DNA of 36,454 bases from a virus. The translations under genes and the position numbers were made by a program. The notes below the pieces were generated by a model. That model was not told the origin of the DNA, did no database searches, and worked only from the letters and a program-made list of their open reading frames with translations. Of this stretch, positions 27,801 through 33,857 are shown piece by piece. The stretch spans positions 1-36,454 of the IMG/VR virus record IMGVR_UViG_3300030329_005938; one strand, written 5' to 3'. The first letter of the stretch is position 1; each line of letters starts with the position of its first letter.

Positions 27801-29871
27801 TATTCAGCAAACCTTTCCCAAAACAAGGTTGAAAAAAACATGGGGTCAAAAAGGTAAGGTGGTGCATCGATTGACGGGACGCATCCCAGAACGAACGTTG
27901 CCGAAAAAAATTGTTGATATGGCTGCGGAGTCTGCAAGCTCACTTGTAAAAGTAGGTGAGTTTTTGATTTCGCCAAGATCGTTTTACACTGGCCTATTGA
28001 TTGGTACTGGTGGGCTCCCCATGGTTGGATACGGCATGGGTGTGTTTATTGGTGGTCTCAGTCAGTTACATCTGGGTAAAGGCGCTACTGAAACGATTAA
28101 GGCCGCTGCTGCTGCTCCGGCAACATTGGCTGAAGCTTTGCCATTCGTCAGAGATCTTTCAGAGGCCGTCAGAGGGCAGGTGGGCTTTTCAGCGGCAGTG
28201 CTTGCTCGAATTCACGGTAGAGGCTCAGCGAAGCCTTTTGCGAAAGCAATCGTTCTTGCCGATGGTCGTATCATTACGGCTGACATGGTTGCAGAAAGTG
28301 TTCGTAAACATGGATGGAAAAGCGCATTCGTTGACGTAATTAAGAACCCAGACACATTCGAAAATCTGTACAACCGGTTCAACAAAACCAATCCAACGTT
28401 AGCTAATACTGTTGTGTTCGGAGCGGGTGGCGCTCCGTACGGAGTAACGAGCGCAGTATTGTCGGCTGCATTGGGCGCTTCGGTTGGTGAAGCACTCAAG
28501 CCAGGAAATATATTTGGTAAGCTCCACAGGAACTATGCAGAGGCGTTTGCTGCAATCGATTCATACTTGAGAATTCGAGTGTTGCTTAGTGAGTTGAATG
28601 AGGGCAAAGCACTCGAAGATGCCGCACCTAAAGTTCGTGACATCATGTTGGATTACTCGGCAATGAGTGATGCAGAGCGTGCAATAATTGCAAGATACTT
28701 TGCGTTTTGGTCATATTTCTCTCAAGCAAACAAGTTGTTTTTCACTGCTGCAATTGAGAACCCTGATCGAATTGTTACTCAACTTAAATTTGCCTTGAAC
28801 ACCCAGCGAACAATTACACAAGGTAGAGATCCCGACAAATTTTTGCCACCATGGGATCGATACAGGTCAAGCATTCCGTTCAAGATTGATGGGCATTACT
28901 TCCGACTGCCGTTTTTGATAACTGGCGATACGTTAGGAATGTTGTCGGAGCTTGCGACTGTACTTGCGCCATTTGAAATGCCGGACGAAGCGAGGAAAAA
29001 AGCTTCGCTTGCAATCACTGGACGATTGAGTCCACAGATTGGTTTGGGAATCGCAACAGTTCTTGGGGTCGACCCAGGACTGGGCTTTCCGCTCGACCGT
29101 GCAACGCTTCAAGTTCCGGCTGAACTTATTGAAATAGACGCTCTTCTTTTCGGTGGTGCTTTGTGGGACTACTTGGAAATCAAATATGTTCCACCCGATA
29201 AGATCAAGATGGTCTTCGATGATCCTGAAAAAGGAAAAGTAAGGATTAATCCCAACAACATAGAAAGCCCCGGTCAAGGAATATGGATTTCGCAGTCTCC
29301 AGTAAAATATTATTACCTAATGAATTACTTGCAGACTCCGCTGACTGGCCGCATGGGTGACAACATGTGGGCTTTGAGTCGGGCTAATGCGGGTCCGATC
29401 GCAGGATTCGTTGATGGTTTGGAATATGTAAAAGCAACATACAGTCCCGATAAGCCCATCATGGCGAACTTTGGAGTGTTGAATGCACTGTCTGTTATGG
29501 GTCTGGATATTCCAGACAAAAACCGGACTCCTAAAGGTGATGATGAAGCTTTGATGCCCGGTGAGACTCCATACCTCCCGCCTTCCGCAGTTGTTGATCC
29601 AAACCAACAGTTGGTAACGGCACCGCTCGACCTACTTAAGCAGGCAGCAATTGCCTACGAAGGAGAGGATGGAACGGTTGAGGTATATACAAATAGATTT
29701 TTCTGGCCAGAGTTAGGTCGCATTGTTGGTATGACAAGAGTGCCAAATCGCGATGAAGAACGACCTGCTGTTATGGAATATCGTAGACATATGAAACAAG
29801 CTCAAGAAAGTGCCCGAGAACAAGAAAAGCAAACTTCTGAAGGTATCGATCTAGACATCATCGGCGAATAA
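18853..29871 (+). CDS. Giant multidomain virion (polyvalent/ejection-type) protein
   Basis: A 3672-aa protein. Start TTG 18853 is set by GGAG at 18843-18846; no in-frame ATG is near. Order of parts (residues): VFGDL tags at 8-12 and 34-38; Gly-rich hydrophobic segment about 285-340; helical regions; about 1276-1680 a segment resembling HhH DNA glycosylases; about 1847-1976 a GNAT-like segment; R/G/E-rich linker about 1985-2060; zincin site H2103-E-N-G-H2107; more helical regions; hydrophobic stretches about 3037-3076 and 3182-3214; and about 3224-3417 a segment like the C-terminal domain of large polyvalent proteins. I infer it is packaged and injected with the DNA, carrying several effectors. 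I looked for N4-type virion RNA polymerase motifs and found none. A tape measure is unlikely because there are no other long-tail genes. The gene is about 30% of the window, has no frameshift, and lies next to the peptidase sharing its tag. Confidence 0.8.
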   Translation: MAEKSDNVFGDLLDEQPVNQVELPLDTVTDAPDVFGDLSEAASYDPTDVVPETPVISPEQEKINEDAERQLKRDSGIDVSLPKSESFESPVFDAVELPTVERQESVDEILRARDEAIEANEDQIYHLMKPQGFSDEEINQVIEEQKKEILSTTGQGGSRMMSLGPTQQMFLTHLDMVKAQTIQDENIWDSALRFFSNEIDPSLMTTFAAMRARGIVDFVEEAKIREAELLKEGLSKEDAENQVIAEFDARGVDPVEATRSDYQKELRTIAGYKIQDKDLSRASYILAAGPAYLAAKKGLVAGATYGARIGKGPGAVIGGIGGALISGASVGILTKMAVMSGSSGRFDYDPEDEEERAKLESDIPGLRIRRTANSQVALAQSIVDDFGAPANVEAYLEVATAEEKAELITRAITLADEYGISEKLRDNESLKSLVDVFSTAQQRSKAFRDMGFAGGTTPLHGFAYSPIVRNYVKSALESVDATKKEIEAVQYLMDAGEFIARVMSPGTIPNILEPYQEEILDFGGEDESNIPDIAQLIVDIGTEIAATDQYREQQAAKREAEIKKLRETTEEFLRERKVTFEEKTEVLEWYSNVRRGFIETSDFDYKFRLQSFVDSHKWNDANPKWRGEQPDAERFTDFVQAHLLAGGKRQYSDPLMNAAIKSVIDEEPKEDLQRLLNNMNLKTLREIGGNNIKRVWESPSIEEIEDFMDSMETTLTQGKGGGRAASREMQKMLELETMNRKGTFYEPSFFNKLLGYASLVPTTLAEIPVSLPDHLKPIVESMGLPSSTPAYEDFEKGLGIRPLNSTVYERVIARRRSLTGGFQLGFEENKLAEGYQRHDPEFNKSSAAGFVLDMLNFEKYGGKAIGNAARIGWNTPSAIGATFKSGTPASRTIQARNELLKNTSFDRTTDPVVSMHQAQKVGAQEDLNSGINPVRKHLTPDEQDLFDDVLTMAGRDPREVRAALDLAAGNAETIKNISEGLKERLGPNDLVVLRNHPEYKRLHNDVFNLVRKGKITADDANRFLAILEDQAIRIAELPDNPYRSAVDVISNLEIVTNRPAGTGARFMGKGLEEVDTAPKDPFSQPLRRDISIDRIRAILDDVDIDESDPKFVADLKKKFNVEVLEDLSDTDRIALKEEIYRGKMSFSKPAKPKKISKPKIVKLQQRYSSKSYEKAPGPLTRSTRRTAKYKEQPLRQKTTTDIAAEDFRRADSHTDLIGNENPIIQNKNWNSWWGGITNAKGRLLEPPLKVREYADPKKMASELERLTPDQKRRADSGIQLVEQLGALYETGRAQANLTAQLLGWTILSRSLSAFPHESAFLDAFLSAPPASIFKSNFGDFIKRALDGTFDEKALLEYDVWVGGIHRRRAADKLLADGEIDQKTYNLYVGRDKKVVDSLVKRGVIEKDDVGMFFVNPLPNIKKNRVANGEVATAMSNARKLAESLRRQDLISIDEFRALVGFQPALRIEGTGNPAAANLRAFGKNFLLQSSERLPGGKPLIGMEGRTFDFGGQTKLEAWHNILLDMSISGQEARRLYHQIYQGAGIDNKVISFMLLAAGRKDVIVIDRIQANHFWGAAENLLGRKVLRKDGSKIDLYEGFSAPDFKDFSSNSVQSWAKNPRPFSTTRGLADVLNGARGSVLYEAIENLLSKSLSEAYRLAGREGEGSLGRFHWETWVINSGQEVGHDTLNVILKQAQGFDRPAEGAFVSEGKFQMRRYGMQYAVLPDNQQAMVVSTQDGTPYIFVPESWAKVVDKLTRDGANVNPADGTPRVVPKGWKLENEKFANTPWYHRASVNRDAIDIAIRSNGRRATTDEIVALERFAGRAGSGRVKSPRVREAGVDQVQFREITDYDLFERAKDNNTRAENLAPKSLDEYEGARVFMIESNDAGFMVKNGDLQNVFNNSGIVGLGTEMLKLSIEKYGARTLDCYDGFLPKYYSKAGFVEIARVPWDDGEAPAGWNYFKLGRPDVVMMAYQGGNPDLIRSNFGRFREYTRTNNRTTDYGAAEELTRRSVRDSGDPRGVEAVGAEPPRRGVGEQPLRGRVGEDKTPDSVEPTVIRLIDPTSDTKYQRKKGVPLGYFEYDQRTRLAIINLFERGDLDTLWHENGHFMATLMGEQYKNNIFKHFDFEIDETGSRKLTDVGHEQFAEAWRYYRRVRDYPDGYLRRLFDELWIALHNLWSKIRRKPGLLPDEVREYWDLEFGSLPQDRRSVNSAVSGAMYKKKSRSMTKRFDPDDLDDGAAVSRAQLRVAKDLGYDENTIRSLLGDRPTNTVRSQPDLQVSPGEQPRIQRVVERTFEPRSYDAVDAGLEIFALIKNSKFRKDLSGKKLSTVGTGRYQVPTTILKQLTDNVNTRMTAAIGMQVAKFRDKLFYPDKTGINAIGRRQTIPEGVNTQDIAAFQKRLKVQNPERDPQTHRSSVSFFVLTDREQAGFKTLIQELARQPEADSIPFGLLDPDVNLKLLSIDEYNFIHGVLTDVTATPLQRRNRNQVHPGYLQSFAAILGDAQVTEAVGDIFKDIGRFFGKKPKLDRQDLDPQLVDILEGFGRRAIGSGEDLVRYSKSKKFGPEDDLYNFFGDVVDRAAPRVSLANLTGLQKIHQRLSGTVRNMTLDAAERAKSDVTTGANRPVTYDPIVTGGGKLTIETISQDIPLIQDLLDGPFGMTAAEREAIIGIRSVHEQMKRGRSPSDFTPEERTVIGSAIEILHLGIDEKYQYVKNQAERIYERVMAVEGVVDTDFRKDYVYDIYRNFYSGNFLELFKMAGNIKNVRQAPKTARRTYNLGFLNRFIEFNLPALNKLTRARTKRLKKEGLLDRTLGGTLPEYEQSVIALMILTKMDELKQDLASELVRYGFVANRRKIVSDLGLLSDVSVSTERYLDRVQFYVNRTLQYGDITKIPVDDLGKRAGEITYAKTAKEFDDLYGPAENPKTFRGDAEIINRLDLTALHEADQIIARLGIKPGRGTLETVDIGGQLFFMPKVAVEFLEDHIQQTFPKTRLKKTWGQKGKVVHRLTGRIPERTLPKKIVDMAAESASSLVKVGEFLISPRSFYTGLLIGTGGLPMVGYGMGVFIGGLSQLHLGKGATETIKAAAAAPATLAEALPFVRDLSEAVRGQVGFSAAVLARIHGRGSAKPFAKAIVLADGRIITADMVAESVRKHGWKSAFVDVIKNPDTFENLYNRFNKTNPTLANTVVFGAGGAPYGVTSAVLSAALGASVGEALKPGNIFGKLHRNYAEAFAAIDSYLRIRVLLSELNEGKALEDAAPKVRDIMLDYSAMSDAERAIIARYFAFWSYFSQANKLFFTAAIENPDRIVTQLKFALNTQRTITQGRDPDKFLPPWDRYRSSIPFKIDGHYFRLPFLITGDTLGMLSELATVLAPFEMPDEARKKASLAITGRLSPQIGLGIATVLGVDPGLGFPLDRATLQVPAELIEIDALLFGGALWDYLEIKYVPPDKIKMVFDDPEKGKVRINPNNIESPGQGIWISQSPVKYYYLMNYLQTPLTGRMGDNMWALSRANAGPIAGFVDGLEYVKATYSPDKPIMANFGVLNALSVMGLDIPDKNRTPKGDDEALMPGETPYLPPSAVVDPNQQLVTAPLDLLKQAAIAYEGEDGTVEVYTNRFFWPELGRIVGMTRVPNRDEERPAVMEYRRHMKQAQESAREQEKQTSEGIDLDIIGE
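22678..23890 (+). other. Domain in giant protein: HhH DNA-glycosylase-like core
   Basis: Within residues about 1276-1680 of the giant protein, GIDNK (1544-1548) is followed after 18 residues by D1566 in VIVIDR. OGG1-type HhH glycosylases have the same order: GVGTK with catalytic K249, then D268 in VPVD, 19 residues apart. Upstream, a helix (LTAQLLGWTILSRSLS, from 1297) recalls the 'A.LSP..' helix of phage proteins with this core, though about 230 residues are inserted between. A conserved-looking HWETW (1671-1675) follows. The assignment is by eye. Confidence 0.45.
24391..24780 (+). other. Domain in giant protein: GNAT acetyltransferase-like
   Basis: Residues about 1847-1976 show the GNAT order. 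A strand with SNDAGFMVKNGDLQNVF comes first. Then G1908-L-G1910-T starts a helix, as in the acetyl-CoA-binding R/Q-x-x-G-x-G/A loop. LDCYDGFLPKYYSKAGF follows, matching the common Y-x-K-x-GF motif near the end of GNAT folds. The first position of the R/Q-x-x-G-x-G loop is not conserved, so activity is uncertain. Confidence 0.5.
24809..25009 (+). CDS. Possible overlapping small gene inside the giant gene (+1 frame)
   Basis: A 66-codon ORF one base out of frame with the giant gene. It starts at TTG 24809 behind AGGAG (24799-24803, five-nt spacing). The product is acidic and Trp-containing (EIREEWRQWALSHHGEAW, then VNSHFEAEWERTKHL) and looks like a normal soluble helical protein. The giant frame here is low-complexity R/G/E-rich linker. 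Bases 24901-24960 are 40/60 G+C against 18/60 in 24781-24840. It may be a real overprinted gene, or the relic of an inserted piece now read out of frame. Confidence 0.3.
   Translation: MEDLENIQEQTTEQQTMEQPKNSPDDQSEIAEIREEWRQWALSHHGEAWVNSHFEAEWERTKHLIL
25081..25455 (+). other. Domain in giant protein: zincin metallopeptidase-like
   Basis: Residues 2103-2107 read HENGH, a perfect HExxH zinc site in a helix (TLWHENGHFMATLMG). A third ligand could be E2147 in EQFAEAW, 40 residues on, a layout seen in zincin domains of phage polyvalent proteins. The rest is helical with a basic end (LHNLWSKIRRKPG). It would be a protease acting in the virion or in the host. Confidence 0.55.
28522..29103 (+). other. 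Domain in giant protein: polyvalent-protein C-terminal (LPD38-like)
   Basis: Residues about 3224-3417 include MLDYSAMSDAERAIIARYF followed by AFWSYFSQANKLFF. This resembles the 'DYS.LT..ER....R.iPFy.w...N' signature of C-terminal domains in large phage polyvalent proteins (I recall LPD38). It follows two hydrophobic segments, which suggests membrane contact. Recalled from memory, not searched. Confidence 0.5.
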
Positions 29872-29889
29872 TTTAACTGAACACTATTG

Positions 29890-29917
29890 ATGACAACCTT
29901 TAGCTTTGTGTTATCAT
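29890..29917 (+). promoter_or_regulatory. Sigma-70-like promoter candidate before the tail-surface cluster
   Basis: ATGACA (29890-29895, 5 of 6 to TTGACA) lies 16 nt before TATCAT (29912-29917, 5 of 6 to TATAAT). This is in the 86-nt gap between the giant gene and the following small genes. A pyrimidine tract (29929-29943) and a GGAG site precede ATG 29958. No terminator is visible after the giant gene. Good consensus fit, but unverified. Confidence 0.45.
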
Positions 29918-29957
29918 TTACACGATTCCACTTCCCCTTCCCCATATGGAGTATTAA

Positions 29958-30563
29958 ATGTCTCAAATTCCTGAACTGACCGGAGGCCGCGCCCTCGAAC
30001 ACGGTATTGCAATGATGGTTGACCACGGTCGCGGTGGTGGATCGAAGATGCATGTCGGCGGACAAGCTAACGCCCAAGTTGCTGCTGGAACCTCGCATGA
30101 AAACACGATAACTGAAGGATCATTGTCTCAGTATGCTATTCCAGCCAATACGCTTGTGGCTGGATCTACTATTCGATTCTATGCTGCAGGCGTAGTCGAA
30201 GACAACAACAGCACCGATACCTTGACGACGGCTGTTCGATTTGGAACAAGCACTACAGTTACAAGTAACACTGCAGTTTTTTCTTCTGCTGCCGTAGACG
30301 TCGCAGATGACGATATTTACTGCTGGCAAGGTATTATTCAGATTCGCACTGCCGGGTCAAGCGGAACTGCTGTTGCCATGGTTAGTTATCAAGACCCAGA
30401 CGCAACCGGAACTGCTCCTAAGTGGAACTATAAGTCAAGTTTTGCTGTTGATACAACATCCAAGTTGTATTTGGACATTACTGGAGACTGGAGTGTCGCT
30501 CACGAAGATAACGAGGCCAACTCGGAAATCTTCGTTGTAGACATTGTCAACCCGTCTACCTGA
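29958..30563 (+). CDS. Beta-rich surface/virion protein, unknown
   Basis: A 201-aa protein with TGGAGTATTAA before ATG 29958. After a Gly-rich N-terminus (HGRGGGSKMHVGGQANAQ), it is a regular beta pattern with many Thr/Ser/Asp turns (LVAGSTIRFYAAGVVEDN, KLYLDITGDWSVAHEDNEAN). This suggests a jelly-roll or Ig-like fold of the kind found in head fibres, tail-fibre tips and decoration proteins. No catalytic motif or membrane segment. It opens a cluster of small beta proteins that probably coat the particle or bind host surface. Its specific role is unknown. Confidence 0.6.
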   Translation: MSQIPELTGGRALEHGIAMMVDHGRGGGSKMHVGGQANAQVAAGTSHENTITEGSLSQYAIPANTLVAGSTIRFYAAGVVEDNNSTDTLTTAVRFGTSTTVTSNTAVFSSAAVDVADDDIYCWQGIIQIRTAGSSGTAVAMVSYQDPDATGTAPKWNYKSSFAVDTTSKLYLDITGDWSVAHEDNEANSEIFVVDIVNPST

Positions 30564-30567
30564 TTCT

Positions 30568-30603
30568 AAACCCCTGACTTAGGAGGCTCCCATGCAGGGG
30601 TTT
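30568..30603 (+). promoter_or_regulatory. Hairpin holding the ribosome site and start codon of the next gene
   Basis: AAACCCCTG (30568-30576) and CAGGGGTTT (30595-30603) form a perfect 9-bp stem. Its 18-nt loop contains the ribosome binding site AGGAGG (30581-30586) and the start ATG (30592-30594). A translational switch or an mRNA stability element is possible. The T-run is too short for a good terminator. Confidence 0.55.
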
Positions 30604-31023
30604 GTGGTCAACGATGCTGACGTAGCGTCTATTGGAACTAACTACGTAGCAGGCAAGAGAATATTACTGCACGAAGACTCAACGGCAGACGCTTTATCTA
30701 AGGCGCTGCCACAGTCTTGCTATATTTCACATCTAGATCTTCAGCTTGATGAAACAGGTTCTACTGCGACAAAGGTTTCGGCTTTTTTGGCTTGGGATAC
30801 AGATGGCGATGATCCGATGACTGGCGAGTCAGAAGGAAACGTACTGTGGTCTGGTATGACCGACACAAGTTTGCGGAACACTTCTATTGCTCTCGATGTT
30901 TTTGTAACTGCACCTACTGGTCAAACTACCGCTGGTAAATGTTATTTGTGGATTAAAGTTGATGCTGGAGCAGTAACTCTTAAAAAAGCCAGATTGCACT
31001 GGGCGACTCGACCAACAATATAA
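30592..31023 (+). CDS. Small beta-rich virion protein, unknown
   Basis: A 143-aa protein with a near-perfect AGGAGG site before ATG 30592, itself in the loop of a 9-bp hairpin. It is beta-rich with SYISHLDLQLDE-like alternation (CYISHLDLQLDETGSTATKV), a WDTDGDDPMTG acidic turn and a final strand (LHWATRPTI). It looks like a single jelly-roll or carbohydrate-binding-like domain without catalytic residues. Probably part of the tail-fibre/surface cluster. I do not recognise the family. Confidence 0.6.
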   Translation: MQGFVVNDADVASIGTNYVAGKRILLHEDSTADALSKALPQSCYISHLDLQLDETGSTATKVSAFLAWDTDGDDPMTGESEGNVLWSGMTDTSLRNTSIALDVFVTAPTGQTTAGKCYLWIKVDAGAVTLKKARLHWATRPTI

Positions 31024-31035
31024 CGGGAGCGCAAC

Positions 31036-32583
31036 ATGGGTGATTTTTACAATCGTGATGGCGGTGCGCTAACGACAACAACGATCACAGCCACAACTAT
31101 CACGGCTGATGATCTTGAAATCGATAGCGGAACATTATCTATTGATGAGACAAACAACCGTGTTGGCGTTGGCCTCACCACTCCAAAAACTGCACTTACT
31201 GTAGAGGGTCCAGTAACTCTCAAAGAGCAGGCCAGTGCTGATGGAGACACCGCAGCGTATGGTCAAGTGTGGGTGAAGACCGCGACACCTAACGAGCTTT
31301 ACTTCACCACGGATGCTGGTGATGACATCCAAATTACATCAGGGACATCGGTTGCCGGTGCCTCTGGTGCAGTGTCGATGGCCAACGGTTCAAACAATCG
31401 TATCACTACAGCAACAGGCGCTTCGGCCCTAAACGGTGAAGCCAACCTGACATTCGATGGTACGACGCTCCTGGTTGATTCTGATGTAACGGCAACAACA
31501 AACCACACGACTGTTGGTGCCCACATTGATTACGATGCCACGGGAATCATTGCTTCTGGTCAAACCGGGAACAACGTCGGTCTTGACGTAGACATCAACT
31601 CAGACAGCCCCACGATGGTGGGTACAGTTGTCAACACCGGCCTCGACATTGACCTGACGGGTGGGACATCTGGTGCTCAGACCAACATAGGTGTTGATGT
31701 CAACGTAACTGGGGCCGATACAAACTATGCTGCAGTATTCAATGGCGGCAACGTTGGTATTGGTACGTCTACGCCATCAACAGCATTGCAAATCGCGGCG
31801 GCAGATGCCTACATAACGCTGAAAAACACTACGGCTGAAAACGGCGAAGGTGGCGCTGAGACACGCGTTTCATTCGTTGACCACTCTGACACTGCTCTTG
31901 CTCTTATCGAGGGTAGCCACAGTGGAACGGCTGACGACACCAAGGGTAAACTCAACCTGTTTACAAACACGGGCAGCGGTGTTGTTCCGGCTTTGACCAT
32001 CGACGATACGCAGTTGTCGACTTTTGCTGGTGACCTTATCGTAAGTGGTGGAGACGCCACATTAGGCACCGCTGGGAACACAACAGCTACAACGATTTCT
32101 ACAATCACCAACACTGGAACGACTGTAGGAAAATCCCTGACTATTGCAGCAGGTTCTACCACTACGGGAGCGAACAACCTAAATGGTGGTGACCTGATTC
32201 TTAAATCCGGTGACGGGGATGGCAACGGTACTTCTTCAATGCAGTTTCATACCAAAGTAAGTGGTACCGATGCTGCTGCAGAACGCATGCGGATTAACAC
32301 GAATGGTAATGTCGTCATCAATGGATCAACGGCTCACGCTGCATCACTCGCTCTCGATGGAGCAACTGCTGCGGTGGCGTTGAAAGAAATGTCTAACGCA
32401 CCAGCCGACACGGCAGCGTTTGGACAGCTTTGGGTAAAGACTGCAACACCCAACCAATTGTATTTTACGACGGATGCAGGTGACGACATTCAGCTTACAT
32501 CAGGAACATCCACTGCAGGCGGCGGTGGGTCTGTTACAGCAAATGATGCCAGTTTGATTCTGGCTACACGAGTATTTTCATAG
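31036..32583 (+). CDS. Tail-fibre-type protein with GIGT repeats
   Basis: A 515-aa Thr/Gly/Ala/Asp-rich protein with a GGGAG site before ATG 31036. It carries the phage-fibre motifs NRVGVGLTTPKTAL (residues 41-54) and GNVGIGTSTPSTAL (238-251), which are shaft or receptor-end repeats of the 'VGIGTxxP' type. It also has two 49-residue near-copies (60-108 and 447-495) with VWVKTATPN and LYFTTDAGDDIQ. The middle is regular beta (TGLDIDLTGGTSGAQTNIGV). This fits a trimeric beta-helical fibre. No chaperone or cleavage motif is evident at the C-terminus. Confidence 0.75.
   Translation: MGDFYNRDGGALTTTTITATTITADDLEIDSGTLSIDETNNRVGVGLTTPKTALTVEGPVTLKEQASADGDTAAYGQVWVKTATPNELYFTTDAGDDIQITSGTSVAGASGAVSMANGSNNRITTATGASALNGEANLTFDGTTLLVDSDVTATTNHTTVGAHIDYDATGIIASGQTGNNVGLDVDINSDSPTMVGTVVNTGLDIDLTGGTSGAQTNIGVDVNVTGADTNYAAVFNGGNVGIGTSTPSTALQIAAADAYITLKNTTAENGEGGAETRVSFVDHSDTALALIEGSHSGTADDTKGKLNLFTNTGSGVVPALTIDDTQLSTFAGDLIVSGGDATLGTAGNTTATTISTITNTGTTVGKSLTIAAGSTTTGANNLNGGDLILKSGDGDGNGTSSMQFHTKVSGTDAAAERMRINTNGNVVINGSTAHAASLALDGATAAVALKEMSNAPADTAAFGQLWVKTATPNQLYFTTDAGDDIQLTSGTSTAGGGGSVTANDASLILATRVFS
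31213..31359 (+). repeat. Fibre internal repeat, copy 1
   Basis: 147 nt encoding residues 60-108 of the fibre protein, starting VTLKEQASADGDTAAYGQ. It matches copy 2 in length and most residues, including WVKTATPN and LYFTTDAGDDIQ. Probably a duplicated fibre domain. Confidence 0.85.
32374..32520 (+). repeat. Fibre internal repeat, copy 2
   Basis: 147 nt encoding residues 447-495, starting VALKEMSNAPADTAAFGQ. Same length as copy 1 with conserved WVKTATPN and LYFTTDAGDDIQ. The nucleotides have diverged more than the residues, so the duplication is not recent. Confidence 0.85.
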
Positions 32584-32592
32584 GGATATAGA

Positions 32593-32979
32593 ATGGCTAC
32601 TTTTTCTCGCGCTTGCTTGTCTCCGGGTGGAACTGAAGGTGATGGTATTGGTATTGTTGTCAACGGTACAACAGAAACCGACATCCACGAATGCAACACC
32701 ACAACGACTACGATCTACCACGAGGTTCATTTGTGGGCGACAAACATTGGGACGAGTGCCCATACGTTGAAGCTTCTCGTGGGTGGTGCTGACGATGCTG
32801 CTGCTGCAGTTGCTCAACAGAAAAACTATATCATTCAGCCAGACGAGACTCTCTACGTATCTCCCGGCTTTACGCTTCGTGGTGCTTCAACCAATGTTGA
32901 GATTCAGGCTGTGTTGGCATCAAACGACAATAACGAAGTTATTATTCACGGCTACGTAAACGTCATTGACCAGAGTTAA
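32593..32979 (+). CDS. Small beta-rich virion protein, unknown
   Basis: A 128-aa protein with TAGGGATATA before ATG 32593. It has the outline of one Ig-like or jelly-roll domain: alternating strands (TIYHEVHLWATNIGTSAHTL, DETLYVSPGFTLRGASTNVE) and a final strand (VIIHGYVNVIDQS). There is no membrane or catalytic motif. It lies between the fibre and a tandem paralogue pair, so a fibre-tip or surface-decoration role is likely. No family recognised. Confidence 0.6.
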   Translation: MATFSRACLSPGGTEGDGIGIVVNGTTETDIHECNTTTTTIYHEVHLWATNIGTSAHTLKLLVGGADDAAAAVAQQKNYIIQPDETLYVSPGFTLRGASTNVEIQAVLASNDNNEVIIHGYVNVIDQS

Positions 32980-32981
32980 AA

Positions 32982-33857
32982 ATGGGTAGTCGGAGTTTAG
33001 TACCAGGAAACTTTAGTCATACCAGTGTCGGCAGATCAAAACATGCCCGCACTGGATGGCAGCGTTTCCGAATGCTTGACTCTGATTGCACTATTGAAGA
33101 CCCCCAGTCAGTAGCGGGCACGGTAACCGAGAACGCAACGACAACATCATTTACGTTTGCATCGCACACTGCGACGGCAGATAAGTCTCCGATTATGGGG
33201 TACGTGTCTGTAAAACCTTTAAGGGATTCAGAAGGTCGTATTCTGACATTCAGTGATTGTTTTTCTCTCAGGCTTCGTATTGAGCTAATCAGCATCAGCG
33301 GAGATCACACTTCGTCTACATCTGGCACTACAAAAAGCAAACCCCAGGTGTTGTTTGGGGTTTGTGCAAATGCTTCGGACATTGATGCTGATGACAATAA
33401 ACATTTGTCTTTTGGATGGCGATGCAAAGCCGACAGTCATCAAAGTGAAACCATCGACAAGACTCCAGTGCTTCTAAAATGCAGTCTCCAAACTGACGGA
33501 ACAGGTCAGGTTGTTTCGAATGTTACTAGCGGGATTAGTGACGGGACAAAGATCCTTGAATCGGAGATTTCAATTGGGCCAGATCTGGACGCAGCAAGCA
33601 ACAGCAGCATGGTTAACCAGGTATACGGAGATTCTAGCGAAGATTTTGACAAGGCCAGTGGTGGAGCCCTTGCTCTTCAAGATACGACGCTAAATGTAAA
33701 CCAAGGTAACTGGGGAACAGGGCCGGTTCATCTGTTTTTTGCCGTTGGAGATTGCAACGCAACAAGCGGCGCAAATACAGCATGCACTTTCGTTTATCGG
33801 GCTTCGTATATGGTTGAGGCATCAACATTTGAAAACGGTGGGTTTGGTACAAGTTAA
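32982..33857 (+). CDS. Paralogous surface protein, first copy
   Basis: A 291-aa beta-rich protein, related to the next gene along its whole length. Both share PGNFSH, VGR, a GW...F signature near the N-terminus, a central SF/LF...ISxSGD stretch, and a late segment ending RYMV/SYMV. This copy contains five or more cysteines and a loop SDIDADDNKHLSFGW. The start at ATG 32982 is two bases after the previous stop. No signal peptide or catalytic site. A particle-surface or receptor-binding role is inferred from the cluster and the duplication. Confidence 0.6.
   Translation: MGSRSLVPGNFSHTSVGRSKHARTGWQRFRMLDSDCTIEDPQSVAGTVTENATTTSFTFASHTATADKSPIMGYVSVKPLRDSEGRILTFSDCFSLRLRIELISISGDHTSSTSGTTKSKPQVLFGVCANASDIDADDNKHLSFGWRCKADSHQSETIDKTPVLLKCSLQTDGTGQVVSNVTSGISDGTKILESEISIGPDLDAASNSSMVNQVYGDSSEDFDKASGGALALQDTTLNVNQGNWGTGPVHLFFAVGDCNATSGANTACTFVYRASYMVEASTFENGGFGTS

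Noticed and set aside
28001-28339. 112-codon alternative + frame in the giant gene
   Set aside because: The product is a Leu/Val/Arg-rich shadow of a hydrophobic segment in the main frame, with no ribosome site and no composition change.
18853-29871. N4-type virion RNA polymerase
   Set aside because: Size and position would fit, but I found no T7-like polymerase motifs A, B or C (for example R-x3-K-x6-YG) on reading the protein.
18853-29871. Tail tape-measure protein
   Set aside because: No tail tube, sheath or chaperone genes are present and the short-tail adaptor/nozzle genes are; the protein also has enzyme-like sites.
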